The notes under the pieces are model-generated. The model was not told the DNA's origin. It worked only from the letters and a program-made list of their open reading frames with translations, and did no database searches. A DNA stretch of 64,000 nt from Saxidomus purpurata (lineage: Eukaryota; Mollusca; Bivalvia; Venerida; Veneridae): the NCBI GenBank assembly GCA_022818135.1, contig JAFMSR010000018.1:19334595-19398594 (forward strand), written 5' to 3'. A program made the translations under genes and the position numbers. Shown piece after piece: positions 22,191 through 32,049 of the stretch (the first letter of the stretch is position 1; every line of letters starts with the position of its first letter).

Positions 22191-22538
22191 ATGATGGGAT
22201 CATTTTTCTGCAAGTTACAGTCAAAAGAACTTAAAGAAAGTTTATATTATGTACAAAATGTATTATATGTTATAACATGCACCGGGTGTAGGGAATACTA
22301 TATTGGACAAATTGGAGAGAAACTAGGTACACGTACAATAATGCACGCACAACAAACAAGAGACCCTTCAACAAGACAAATTCCTTTAAGCGAACATTTA
22401 GATAAATTTGGAAATAAAGAATTTGAAATGTTTCCTTTCTTAGATAAAAAAACTAAATGTGTTTCAGTTAGGTTAGCAAAAGAGAATTATTTTATTAACA
22501 AGTTCAAACCAATGCTTAATGCCATTGATTTACATTGA
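22191..22538 (+). mobile_element. Penelope-like element GIY-YIG endonuclease fragment (copy 2)
   Basis: Codes for the same 115 residues as 1125-1472, with no amino-acid change. All GIY-YIG motif residues named there are present (YVITC, YYIGQ, Arg/His in TRTIMH, Glu in AKENYF, final Asn). Upstream the two copies differ by one base in an A-rich run, so any longer ancestral frame is not preserved. The identity reflects recent duplication and is not proof of selection. Confidence 0.7.
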
Positions 22539-22965
22539 TTATCTGCATTTTTTAATATAATTCATTGTATATATGAACATATAGATTTAAAGAGGCCAAT
22601 GAGTATACTGAGTAGTTGTTTGGTGTGCATATCCCGTCATCCAACGGGTACAGTTTCATTCCTAGGAAAAACAGCAGTGTTTTCCTGTGCGGCTCTGGTG
22701 TCTCGGTGATGAATTTATTTGCATTTCAATATACGACATGTACAATATTATGTGTTTTTCAAAAGAGATATAATACATATTCTATTACGTGTTGTTTATT
22801 TATAAAGTATAAAACTTGTGTAGTATTGATGTTAAGTTCGTATCATACTATCTTCATTAGTATGTTTGTAATCATACTTACCATCCGTCCCGAGTAAATA
22901 CGAGTGTATAGACACGTTTGTTCAGCACGAGACCTTCAATGTATTTTTAAAAACCGTACCGTAGG

Positions 22966-23128
22966 TGTGGAAAGAACCGGACATCAATAAAAATGAATAA
23001 CGTAACAAGGGAACAGCAATATGAAACGTGGAGATGTTCTGTTAGTCGTTACAGATACATTGATAATGCAACACTGTTTGTTATGGTACCAATAATATCA
23101 GTTCAAATAATAAGTCCACAACAATATA
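22966..23128 (+). pseudogene. Relic of an Ig/FN3 receptor first Ig domain (copy 2)
   Basis: The duplicate of the relic at 1900-2062, differing by very few bases (for example tacattgataat for tacattaataat). It aligns with residues 87-136 of the intact receptors and has neither a start nor flanking domains. Confidence 0.8.
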
Positions 23129-24618
23129 GCAATATTAATGCATTGCGATTGGTCTATCGTTAATCAGATTTTTTTTTATCAGCCAATGTACACCTAACAT
23201 TAGCCGCGCGTTTCGCCACCAATATGGCAAATGTTTTTCAGTTACCGAAATGATTGCAAACGTTACATGTACGTCTGTAACAATTTGATATTTCGGTGAC
23301 AAGAGTAGCCAGGAATGCTGATATTTATTACTAATAATAAATATAAAACGGTCAAATAACAGTTTCATTTTTTCCCGCACCATACTATTTTCATGATGCA
23401 ACAATACAGCTCCGTTTATATTGAACTCCTCGGAACCATTTAAATTTGCTCTAACATCCGGAGTTTGTTATATCCGTATAACATTTTCATATATAATAAA
23501 TAAATAAAAAAATTCGGGCCGATAAATTTTTCCTTATATCCTGATTTACGCTACATCCGAAGTCGTTTTAACGGATTTTATTGTAGAATATTTTTTTCTC
23601 AGTTTTACCATTTTTGACAAAGTTGCAAAATATCTGCTTTAAGGAGATTACCGATGAAAACAAGTATAACAAGACATTTTATTGCCCCTGTTTTTCTCAG
23701 AAAAAAAAACAACGTTCTTTTAGATTAAGACGAACTTTGAGATATAATGACATAAGTCTTTTACAAAGAACTGTAACAGGAACTTTTTATTACTGTCTTT
23801 TTATATCCTGGAAATAATAGCTTTTAACCCAATACACCAAACCTTTCCTGCTACCAGTATGAAATAATAACTTTCCAAATATTACTTTTCCTATTTTGAC
23901 TGAGGCAGTCTTTAAAAAAAACTGCATGCAGGAGTTGCTTCCCTTCCACTGCCAAACTCTCTACCAACAACAACAGCACATGGGAGATCACTTCGAAGAA
24001 AGAAACTATTATTTTGTAAGTCCGATTTTTTTATTTCTAAAGCACCAACTTCAAATATTAATGCGGCATTATCATTAATTAAACACATTTAGATGCACAG
24101 CAACCGAAAATTGCTTTTATAAAACTGTCACTTAATACACTATGTGCAGTAAGATGCGCATAATGTCACTTTAAACAGTTTTTTGATAAAAACTATGTTG
24201 TACCCCTACTCCTATTTTGGCGTTTGGTAAACTATGTCAATGTGAAGTCAAAAATTTTATTCTGAGAATTTTTAAATATTTTTGCACTAAAATGTTTCTT
24301 TTGTACCTAACTTTATTTTCGAGTACTTGTTGCTTCTCCAGTTTAATCTAAATTTATAAAATATAAGAAATGTAAGTTTCCAGTAGGGCAAAAATCAAAA
24401 ACTTCACCAGCGAGCCTCCTGAAACTGTTGCTGCTCGGCCTCGGTAATATCACATATCTGGGGTCCATAGATTCGGATATTCGCCGCTCCATGAGTCAAT
24501 ATTTGTATTTCATACTAGAGGATAGGTTTTGGCGGGCATTAAGATTTTCCTCCTCACAGATCTGATCACCTAACATGGCAGGCTATCATATACATGTTTG
24601 AGGCTTTTCATTGTTCAT

Positions 24619-24970
24619 CGGGTATCGCACGATTTCCGTGTGGACTTGGAGTACCACGAGACCCGTAAGAGCTTGCCGGTGCTCGCATGGCTATCAAGGG
24701 AGTCGCACGGTCAACGTAAGATGTTCGCACGATACTACGGACACCAGGTGGGGAATTTGGGCTTCGCACGACATCCATGACGATTCTAGCTAGAGATAAG
24801 AATTTTTCAGACATCGCCGATTTGTTTTTTTCTTGTCGCACGGACAGAAATCGTACGAGCGCCGTACGAACACATGTACACGAACGATATACGTCCGAGC
24901 TCCTACCAAGCTTCGCACAACTTGTCTGCGATGACCGTACAGATATGACTGACTTTGACATTTTTCAAAA
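24619..24970. other. GC-richer patch with repeated TCGCACG motif
   Basis: Begins exactly where duplication block A ends. The heptamer tcgcacg recurs at 24625 and about four more times to 24841, along with cgtacga variants. Base composition is more GC/CpG-rich than its surroundings. Overlapping frames of up to 117 codons exist on both strands, but none has a recognised domain. It is possibly a piece of an unclassified dispersed repeat. Confidence 0.45.
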
Positions 24971-25077
24971 TGTTTTTTAAAGTTAACTTGATAACTTCTT
25001 TATTTTTTGTTTAAAAAATGAAATAATTTACAGTTAACTATATATATTTATAGTAAAACATTTAATACACAAAACGC

Positions 25078-25412
25078 GCTGTAAAAGTTGTTCTGTTTGA
25101 CAAAAGAAAACACACACCACGTATTTTCTTTGCTTCATCTTTTAATTTAAATGCAAGAACGAATTTACTAAACTTATTAAGAAAGGCATTTTTGATATTT
25201 TGTTGAAATGCTGAAAGTACAATCTTATTAATTTCTTTAATACCCACTGTAGAAGTGTTTCTGTTCGAAGAAAGAACTGACTCCGGCCCACACCACGTAG
25301 TTCCTTTGCTTTATTTTTTTAATTCATTTTTTTAATACAAGTAGGAATTAACTTATTAATTTATTAAGAAATTCATTACTGATATTTTGTTGAAATGCTG
25401 AAAGTACAATTT
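25078..25412. repeat. Two direct copies of a 187-bp unit
   Basis: The phrase tgttgaaatgctgaaagtac occurs at 25201 and 25388. Matching sequences precede each (cacaccacgta followed by ctttgct, and then acttattaa and gaaa). The pair is a diverged tandem duplication. The rest of 24971-25730 shows nothing else recognisable. Confidence 0.65.
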
Positions 25413-25730
25413 AAGTAATCATTTATGCACATTCATGAAATTGTAAATGAAGCCTTCGCCGGGGAATCCTTTTTTTTCTCCGTATTATAATTTCATGATT
25501 TCTACAATTAAAGTTTCAAAAATATACTTATTTCAGTAAGGATATAATTTATAGCAGAAATAAGTTATTAATTTAGCAAAATACACGATAATTATAGGAT
25601 TATTCATTCATGATACGTAAAAAGTATTATACGCTTCCGTTATCGGGCCGAAACTGCCCCCTCATTCGCCGATCGATAACCGTTTGTGCTCTTTATTGCT
25701 GAAGAGTACGCAAGAACGATAAGTCTGTGA

Positions 25731-26010
25731 AAAAACCCGTACTGGTAGAGCACGAGACTTGTAATCTCGAGTTAGCGGGTTCCATTCCCGGGGCTGACCA
25801 ACTAAAATTACTAACAGTCTTTCGGATGAGACTAAAACTTAGGTCCCATGTATGGGTGCTATACACCTGACATGTGAAAGAACCAGGGGTGTCTCTGGAA
25901 TTGGGACGCTTTCTGTATCTTGCACTATCCTCCGAAACCTAAAATAACTAACCTCTTCTGGGGGCGTTGGTCATGTGGGAAACCGGTACCAATGATAAAA
26001 TTCTAATATA
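25731..26010 (+). mobile_element. tRNA-derived SINE (Meta-type core)
   Basis: The head is tRNA-like. There is a box A (tggtagagcacg), an anticodon arm cgaga/tctcg with loop cttgtaa at 25753-25769 (anticodon TGT, Thr-like) and a box B variant ggttccattcc. The acceptor stem does not pair, so it is not a tRNA gene. The body follows with tttcggatgagact, taggtcccatg, acatgtgaaagaacca and ggtgtctctggaattggg, which resembles the central domain of Meta-superfamily SINEs known from molluscs and other animals (family knowledge). The end is taken at about 26010 and is uncertain. Confidence 0.7.
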
Positions 26011-26700
26011 AGATTAGATACGTAACTGTAAATTCTATTCATTCAGTCTGTTATGTGGCTTAAATTTTCTTTTACGTGGCTAAAAGAACAATGGGGCGAA
26101 CAATAGCATAGCTACATTTATAAGTATCACTTTGTTAGAATGTCCGTCCGTGTGGCCGTCCTTGCATTTTTTTTGTGCCCGGGCTCTAACATGTGACTCA
26201 TTCAACTTGTTTAACGGTCACTAAAGTAACCAAAATGTTAGTTTTGGAATATGGATGACAACAAAAGCCTCTTGAGTACAGTACCATAATGTGACAGTTG
26301 AAAACAATAGAATATAGATGATGATTACCAAAACCTAGAGTAACCAAATGTTACCGAAGACTATGAAGAGGTTACGAATGAATATGGTTGTGTAGAGGTG
26401 CACATTTTGGGCTATAATTTATTTTATGGTAAAAGAACCCACTGATCTAATTGTAAAAGGGCTAGGGTCTGGTACCTTGATTCCCTTGTATCTGCATCTG
26501 TCTTTCTGCAACGTGCGTCTGTCATTGTGATATCCAATGACAGCCAGGACTGTTTAGTCTAATGAATTCGACTGAACAATTTGACCCATACTATACTGTT
26601 GAAACATGAGAAGGTGAACAACTATGAAATATCGGCATTTTGCTTTCGGAGTGGAAATAGTTAGATTGCCGGGTCTGCTAACAAGCTACAGGGACTGTAA
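26011..26700. other. Intergenic, nothing recognised
   Basis: A ccgtccg-rich short run sits at about 26144-26162. No gene or defined repeat could be supported. Confidence 0.4.
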
Positions 26701-26957
26701 AGGATCAAATGAAAAAAAAAGAAAAACAACATTTTGGGTCATGATCCGCATGTACATTCATGCATTCTGATAAAATTTGATCTTTCCACCTGTAAAATTG
26801 GTTTGCCTTCAGAGTCAAAATAGTACTACCGGGACTGAAGACAATCAAAGGAAAGAAAACATTATTGGTCATTACTGGACTATGCATTCTGATAAGATTT
26901 GCTCTTTCCATCCATGTGTGTATATCGAAAATGTATTTTGTTGAAATTAGGAGCCCG

Positions 26958-27390
26958 GCCCCAATTTCACGAAAATACTTAAGTAAATACTTAGTAACAT
27001 GCTTAACTTATTTCAACACTTATCAGCCCCTTGCATGTATATTCATTTAAAGAATTAAACTTTTTCAGAATCGTATTTACCCATTTATCACAATTATATA
27101 TACATTTGTTAGTATTTGTGCAGAAAATGTTGTTTTTAGCAAGTAATTCATACTAAGTAAATTCTTAAGATTCTTAAAATTCTTAACTTGTACTCAAATG
27201 AATTTTTGCTCAATCTGACTTGCATTTAATATTATATGATATTTTTGTTCTTTCAACATGTTAATTTCATTAAAAAATATACTATTGTTTCAAATGACGA
27301 TAAGAAACATTATTATTTTTAATGACAATTAGACTTCAAAATAACTTACTTAGCTAAGCAATTACTTAAGTATTTTCGTGAAATTGGGGC
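26958..27390. mobile_element. MITE with long TIR (first of an abutting pair)
   Basis: The ends are inverted repeats of about 25-30 bp: gccccaatttcacgaaaata at the left and tattttcgtgaaattggggc at the right, continuing inward with cttaagta. The interior is AT-rich with no coding frame. Confidence 0.85.
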
Positions 27391-27874
27391 TGCGTTTCAT
27401 CAAAGCTCCTAGGACAGAGTTTAATCTTAAGTTCAAAAAATTGTCGTAGGTGCGTTTCAATAAAATTATTAGGATTGCTCTTAAGTACAAAAATGCTCCT
27501 AACTCTAGGAGTGGTCCAAGGCTGTCCTAAGTGCAAATTTTGTCTAAAATTAACTGCATTTGTGAATAATGAGCAGTTTTAGAGGTAGTTTTCCGCTTTT
27601 CGAAAAATGACTGTAGAATTTTTATTTTTGAAATAAACATATTGTTGTTGGTAGTCATTGTCTTAGTTAGAACATTTCCTATCAATCTATAGCAGTTCTG
27701 AAGCAAAATTTGAGAAAAAGTTGATTTTCATTTTTTTTTGTCACCATCCAATTTTCACAGCAAATTCTTTATACTTGTATGATATGGCCTGTAACCTTTA
27801 AACCACCTATTAAAAGACAATTTTTTGAACTTAAGATTAAATTCTGTCCTAGGAGCTTTGATGAAACGCAGCCC
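27387..27874. mobile_element. MITE with long TIR (second of an abutting pair)
   Basis: The left end gggctgcgtttcatcaaagc (27387 on) and the right end gctttgatgaaacgcagccc (ending 27874) are perfect inverted repeats that continue inward through tcctaggacaga and taatcttaag for about 55 bp. It shares the bases gggc with the end of the previous MITE. No transposase is present. Confidence 0.9.
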
Positions 27875-29165
27875 TGGTTTTTGTCGAGGGGCTTGCGAAA
27901 GCTTGATATAGTTGTCCAAATGGCGCTTCGTTGTATGTGTGTATTTGTCCGTGCATATGTGCATGTGTCCGTCCGAGTTTAGTTTGTTCGGGCTGTAACT
28001 TATCCAAGGATCAAAGGATTCTTAAATATCATCGCACTAATGTTCAAACGCACAAATCATGAGACAGAGTGTAATGACCAAGAACCGGGCCCCTAGGTTT
28101 AAGGTTAAGGTCATACTTAGAGGTTAAAGACCAAATTCAAGAATGACTTTGTTCAGAGCATATCTACTTCATGCATGGAGGGATTTTGATGTTGTTTGGA
28201 ACAAATCGAATGTTCACTATCATGCGATAGAGTGTCATGCGCACATGTGCATTCTGATAAAATTTGCTCTTTCCACCTGTAAAATTGGTTTGCCGTCAGA
28301 GTCAAAATAGTACTACCGGGACTGAAGACAATCAAAGGGAAAAAACAACATTTTTGGTCATTATTAGACTATGCATTCTGATAAGATTTGCTCTTTCCAT
28401 CCATGTGTGTATATCAAAAAGGTATTTTGCTGAAATTTGGAGCCTGGTTTTTGTCAAGTTGCTTGCGAAAGCTTGATATAGTTGTCCAAATTGCGCTTCG
28501 GTGTATGTGTGTGCGTGCATTTGTCCATGCGTACGTGTGTGTGTCTGTCCAAGTTTAGTTTGTCCGGGCTGTAACTTATTCATGGATCAAAGGATTCTTA
28601 AATAACATCGCACAAATGTTCACCATCATGAGACAGAGTGTAATGACCAAGAACCAGGTCCCAAGATTTAAGGTCAATGTCATACTTAGAGGTTAAAGGT
28701 CAAATTCAAGACTGACTTTGTCCGGAGCATATCTACATGAGGTCAAAGGTCAAATTCAAGAATGACTTTGTCTGGAGCATATCTACATGCATGGAGGGAT
28801 TTTGATGTTACTTGGTTCAAATGTTCACCATCATGAGATAGAGTGTCATGCGCAAGAACCAAGTCCCTAGTACCAAGGTCAAGGTCACATTTAGAGGCCA
28901 AAGGTCAGATACAAGAATAGTTCAAAAATGACTTTGTCTGGAGCATTTCTTCTTCATGCATGGAGAGATTTTGATGTTACTTGGCACAAATGCTCACCAC
29001 CATAAGGCAGATTGTCATGCACAAAAACCAGATCTAAGGTCAATGTCACATTTAGAGGTTGAAGGTCAAATTCAAGAATATCTTTGTCCGGAGCATTTCT
29101 TCTTCATGCATAGAGGGATTTTGATGTAACTTTGCACAAGTGTTCATCACCATGAGGTACCCTTG
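27875..29165. repeat. Dispersed repeat with tandem units of about 100-150 bp
   Basis: Multiple diverged units each carry ggtcaaattcaagaatgact, ttgtccggagcat, catgcatggagggattttga, gttcaccatcatgag and agagtgtcatgcgcaagaac. The repeat ends at about 29165 with ccttgttttt. The motif aggtcaaaggtca, two hexamers one base apart, occurs at 28740-28752. Confidence 0.8.
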
Positions 29166-30360
29166 TTTTTAGAATTACTTCCCTTTGTTGTTACTATAAA
29201 TAGCTTTCATTGTAACTTTGTTATTACTGGCCGTAGAGAAAAATCGATACCACTTTTCTGTGATACAACATGCATGTTACATCCAATATTTAGGTGTATT
29301 TTGACCTGTCTCTACTTGGTAAGGAGTTAGTCCTTTTGACAGCTGGTGGGTTCGACATGTTGCATGTCGGCATCTAGTCTAGTTACCAAAAACATTATAG
29401 TTTGCTTTTAGAAGGATCCATTTTTTTGTGCAACCGTATGGTTAAACCGGTATTGCAATAAACAGCCAATCAATATTGCGATAAATTCATTTAACTTAAA
29501 CAAAAACAATAAAACCAAATAACTAGTATGGTAAATACCATACCACAAGTTGCCCACAAACATGCCCAAAACAGCCTATTTAAGTGAACTCAACTTATGG
29601 GCAAGTTATACCGGTATTTTCCAGGATATGTTTGTAACCAAAGAGTTGCAAAGATGGCCAACCATGATCTTTTTCTGATTTATTATAATATGAAATGAGT
29701 AGCTCCTTTAATATCACGAAACAAAAATTTGTACCACAGTATGTATTGGCCAAGCTCTGTATTGCAATACACCACAGTTATTGCTGCAGCACTGCCAGGG
29801 ATTTTACTGTTTAAGTTTTGAAATAGTTCCGATTTCCAATATTGATTTTCTAGATGTATATATTGTTAACGCGTTTTCTTATTTACTATCGCTTCAGATG
29901 ACACCAGCCTGGTGGGCAGCAGTACTGCAGGAAATCTGACAGCAAACCCATAAAGTGTATGGTTATGGCTGCATGTGAACCAGGAGAACAAAATGGGGAA
30001 CAAAATCAGAGTCAACTGCTGCTGTCAGTGACGCAGATAGTTGTAACGATCATTGTGTATGACCAAGGGAAATTTAAGTAATTGGCTGTGAGTTTTATAG
30101 CTCTTAATTTGATATTCTGAATATATTATGATCTTGACTTCTGCATTTAAAAGCTAAAACAGTGTCTGTAATGCAACTTTTTTGTTTGCTAGGTAAAGAG
30201 GCAGTTTAAATGGACCTAATTTTGTTAATAGCAACAATGTCAGCCAAGGCTGAAAAAAATGGTTTTGGCAGCTAATAGCAACAAAGCATAGAGCTTAGAT
30301 ATTTAGTATGTTGCAGAACCTAATTATTACCCAATTGACCCTGCCCTAGGGCCACTTGTT
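29166..30360. other. Intergenic, nothing recognised
   Basis: AT-rich sequence. No open frame with a recognisable domain, RNA gene or clear repeat. Confidence 0.4.
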
Positions 30361-30362
30361 TT

Positions 30363-30910
30363 TAGCTCAAATGGCAAAAAAGTGCCAGAGTGAGCTATTA
30401 GATCGCATTCCGTAGGGGGTACATCGTACGCCCGTTAACATTTTCTTTTAGCTCCTCTAAAATCATAAGGCGAATGATGATATAATTTGGCAGGGATGTT
30501 CTTTCAGAAAAGTTGTATGAAGCCCTCTCATAGTTGTTCAAGTAATTCTATCCCATGCAGAACTGTGGTTGTCATAGCAACAGAAAGGAAAAACTTTAAA
30601 AAATCTTTTCAAGAATAGGAAGGCCTAAGGCTTAGATATTTGGCATGTGGCATTACCTTGTGCACCTCTACCAACATTGTTCAAATCATGACCCCCACGT
30701 CAAATTTGACTCCGCTTGAAGGTTCATTGTTTTTCCATAGACGTATATAGGAAAAACTTTACAAATGTTCTTTTCTGAAACAACAAGGCCTAGAGCGTAG
30801 ATTTTTAGCATGTGGCATAACCTAGTGGATCTATACCAAGATTGTTCAAATTATGACCCCGGGTCAAAACTGAACTTGCCTTGGCGTCACTTGTTTTTAC
30901 ATACGCTTAA
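30363..30910. repeat. Dispersed bivalve-type repeat (tagctcaaatggc head)
   Basis: Begins tttagctcaaatggcaaa and agtgagctattagatcgc, a form also seen at 36034 (tttagctcacctggcaca). It later includes two units like those at 8481-9105 (aggcctaaggcttagatatt, atgacccccacgtcaaattt, agattgttcaaattatgacc). It is cut off around 30910 and has no coding function. Confidence 0.7.
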
Positions 30911-31434
30911 TCATTAATTATGCTGTATTAAACAGCACTGTCAACTGGCTACACAGTACATTGGAATAATGAACTTGTAAAGTACTAGATTTTGCGGAAA
31001 TTATTATAAAATCTTATTATGACTTTAATAGATTTCTATTGGTGACCTAATTTTTATTTTTTCCAGATAATGTTTATTCTCAAATGTTTATTTGTATTTG
31101 CAGAATAGTCAGCTTCCCAATATTTCGAGAACTGCTGTTGTTGAAATAGTTTGTGTATCTGGGTCAGAGGCAGATCTTTTCCTAGATGATGAATGCAGCA
31201 TAAATGTCAACATGAAAGCATTGCAGACAGCGCCATCTACTTAGGACAATCTCGTTACATTGAGTTTGCTACCTCATCTGGGCCAATCTCTTCGCATGAT
31301 AAGACACAGGGCACATAAGAAGTCATTGTGGTAAATGTTAAGGGAGAAAACGCGGTCTCAAATCCAACATTGAAGTTTGCACAAACCGAGGTGCTAAGAC
31401 AGCTGATATTTGTGCCCGGTTACGAAATTACTGC

Positions 31435-32043
31435 ATGGCAGACTTTGAGAAATGCATTATCTATACAGGCGGAAATGATATTGCAACAACAAACACAAAC
31501 ACTCGCGATCTATTCTTAGAACTTCAGCGAGCAATTGAGTTTATACAACAGCGAAGTGACTGTAAAATTTACTTGTGTACCATTTGCCCAAGAATCGACG
31601 CTAATGTTGACCTGGTCAACGAAATGTTAAAACAGCTGTGCAAGGACATGGCCGTTGATATGATTGATAACTTTAGTGCATACGTTTATGGAGATGGAAA
31701 CACCGTGACGCAGTTCTACTATCGCGATGGAATTCATTTGAATAAAAAGGGAACAAGCACTCTGGTGATGTGCATAAATAAAACAATCGAAATTGTGAAA
31801 CACCAACAAAGACACAACACTAACAACAATGAGAATCAACAGCGCCACTATCAGTGGCAAAACTCTGGCAGAAAGGACAAACGTCAACATTGTACAATTT
31901 GCGGTCTGTATAATCATTATACAAATAACTGCAAATGGAACGGTTACCGTCAAACCGGAAGTGCCGGAAGATTTCAAAACGATTTTGCGGACAGAAGTGT
32001 CAACAGAAGGGCAGGCCAGAGCTACCATGGTAGTCATTACTAG
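31435..32043 (+). CDS. LINE ORF1: SGNH-esterase-like plus CCHC zinc knuckle
   Basis: From the ATG at 31435 the frame has 202 codons. GGND at residues 12-15 matches the G-x-N-D block of SGNH hydrolases, and RDGIHLNKKG at 97-106 supplies the D-x-x-H block (Asp98, His101). A CCHC knuckle follows at 153-166 (Cys153, Cys156, His161, Cys166) with a basic, Asn/Gln-rich surround, fitting RNA binding. The frame is open upstream to 31342 (NIEVCTNRGAKTADIC), so the natural start was probably further 5'. The block with the catalytic Ser is not visible. The stop is TAG, and ORF2 continues in the same frame. Confidence 0.8.
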   Translation: MADFEKCIIYTGGNDIATTNTNTRDLFLELQRAIEFIQQRSDCKIYLCTICPRIDANVDLVNEMLKQLCKDMAVDMIDNFSAYVYGDGNTVTQFYYRDGIHLNKKGTSTLVMCINKTIEIVKHQQRHNTNNNENQQRHYQWQNSGRKDKRQHCTICGLYNHYTNNCKWNGYRQTGSAGRFQNDFADRSVNRRAGQSYHGSHY

Positions 32044-32049
32044 GAATAT

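Larger units (their letters stand above)
21068..24618 (+). repeat. Segmental duplication block A, copy 2
   Basis: Near-identical to 1-3575. It starts about 780 bp after the stop codon of the 18641 receptor. It contains the GIY-YIG fragment, the Ig relic and the dispersed repeat in the same order. Beyond 24618 the sequence differs completely from that after 3575. Confidence 0.9.
26763..28440. repeat. Tandem duplicate of a dispersed repeat, left unit split by MITEs
   Basis: The segment gcattctgataaaatttg, ctttccacctgtaaaattgg, gactgaagacaatcaaagg and catccatgtgtgtatatc occurs at about 26763-26957 and again at about 28249-28440. In the second copy it runs directly into gcctggtttttgtcaag. In the first copy the same join is separated by two inserted elements (26958-27874). 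Without them the two units would be about 570 bp apart. Confidence 0.75.

Noticed and set aside
24608..24961. A 117-codon minus-strand frame in the TCGCACG patch
   Set aside because: No recognised domain. Overlapping frames exist on both strands because the patch is GC-richer with few stops.
25731..25803. A functional tRNA-Thr gene
   Set aside because: The D arm, anticodon arm and T loop are visible, but the acceptor stem does not pair, the T stem has a mismatch, and a SINE body follows directly.
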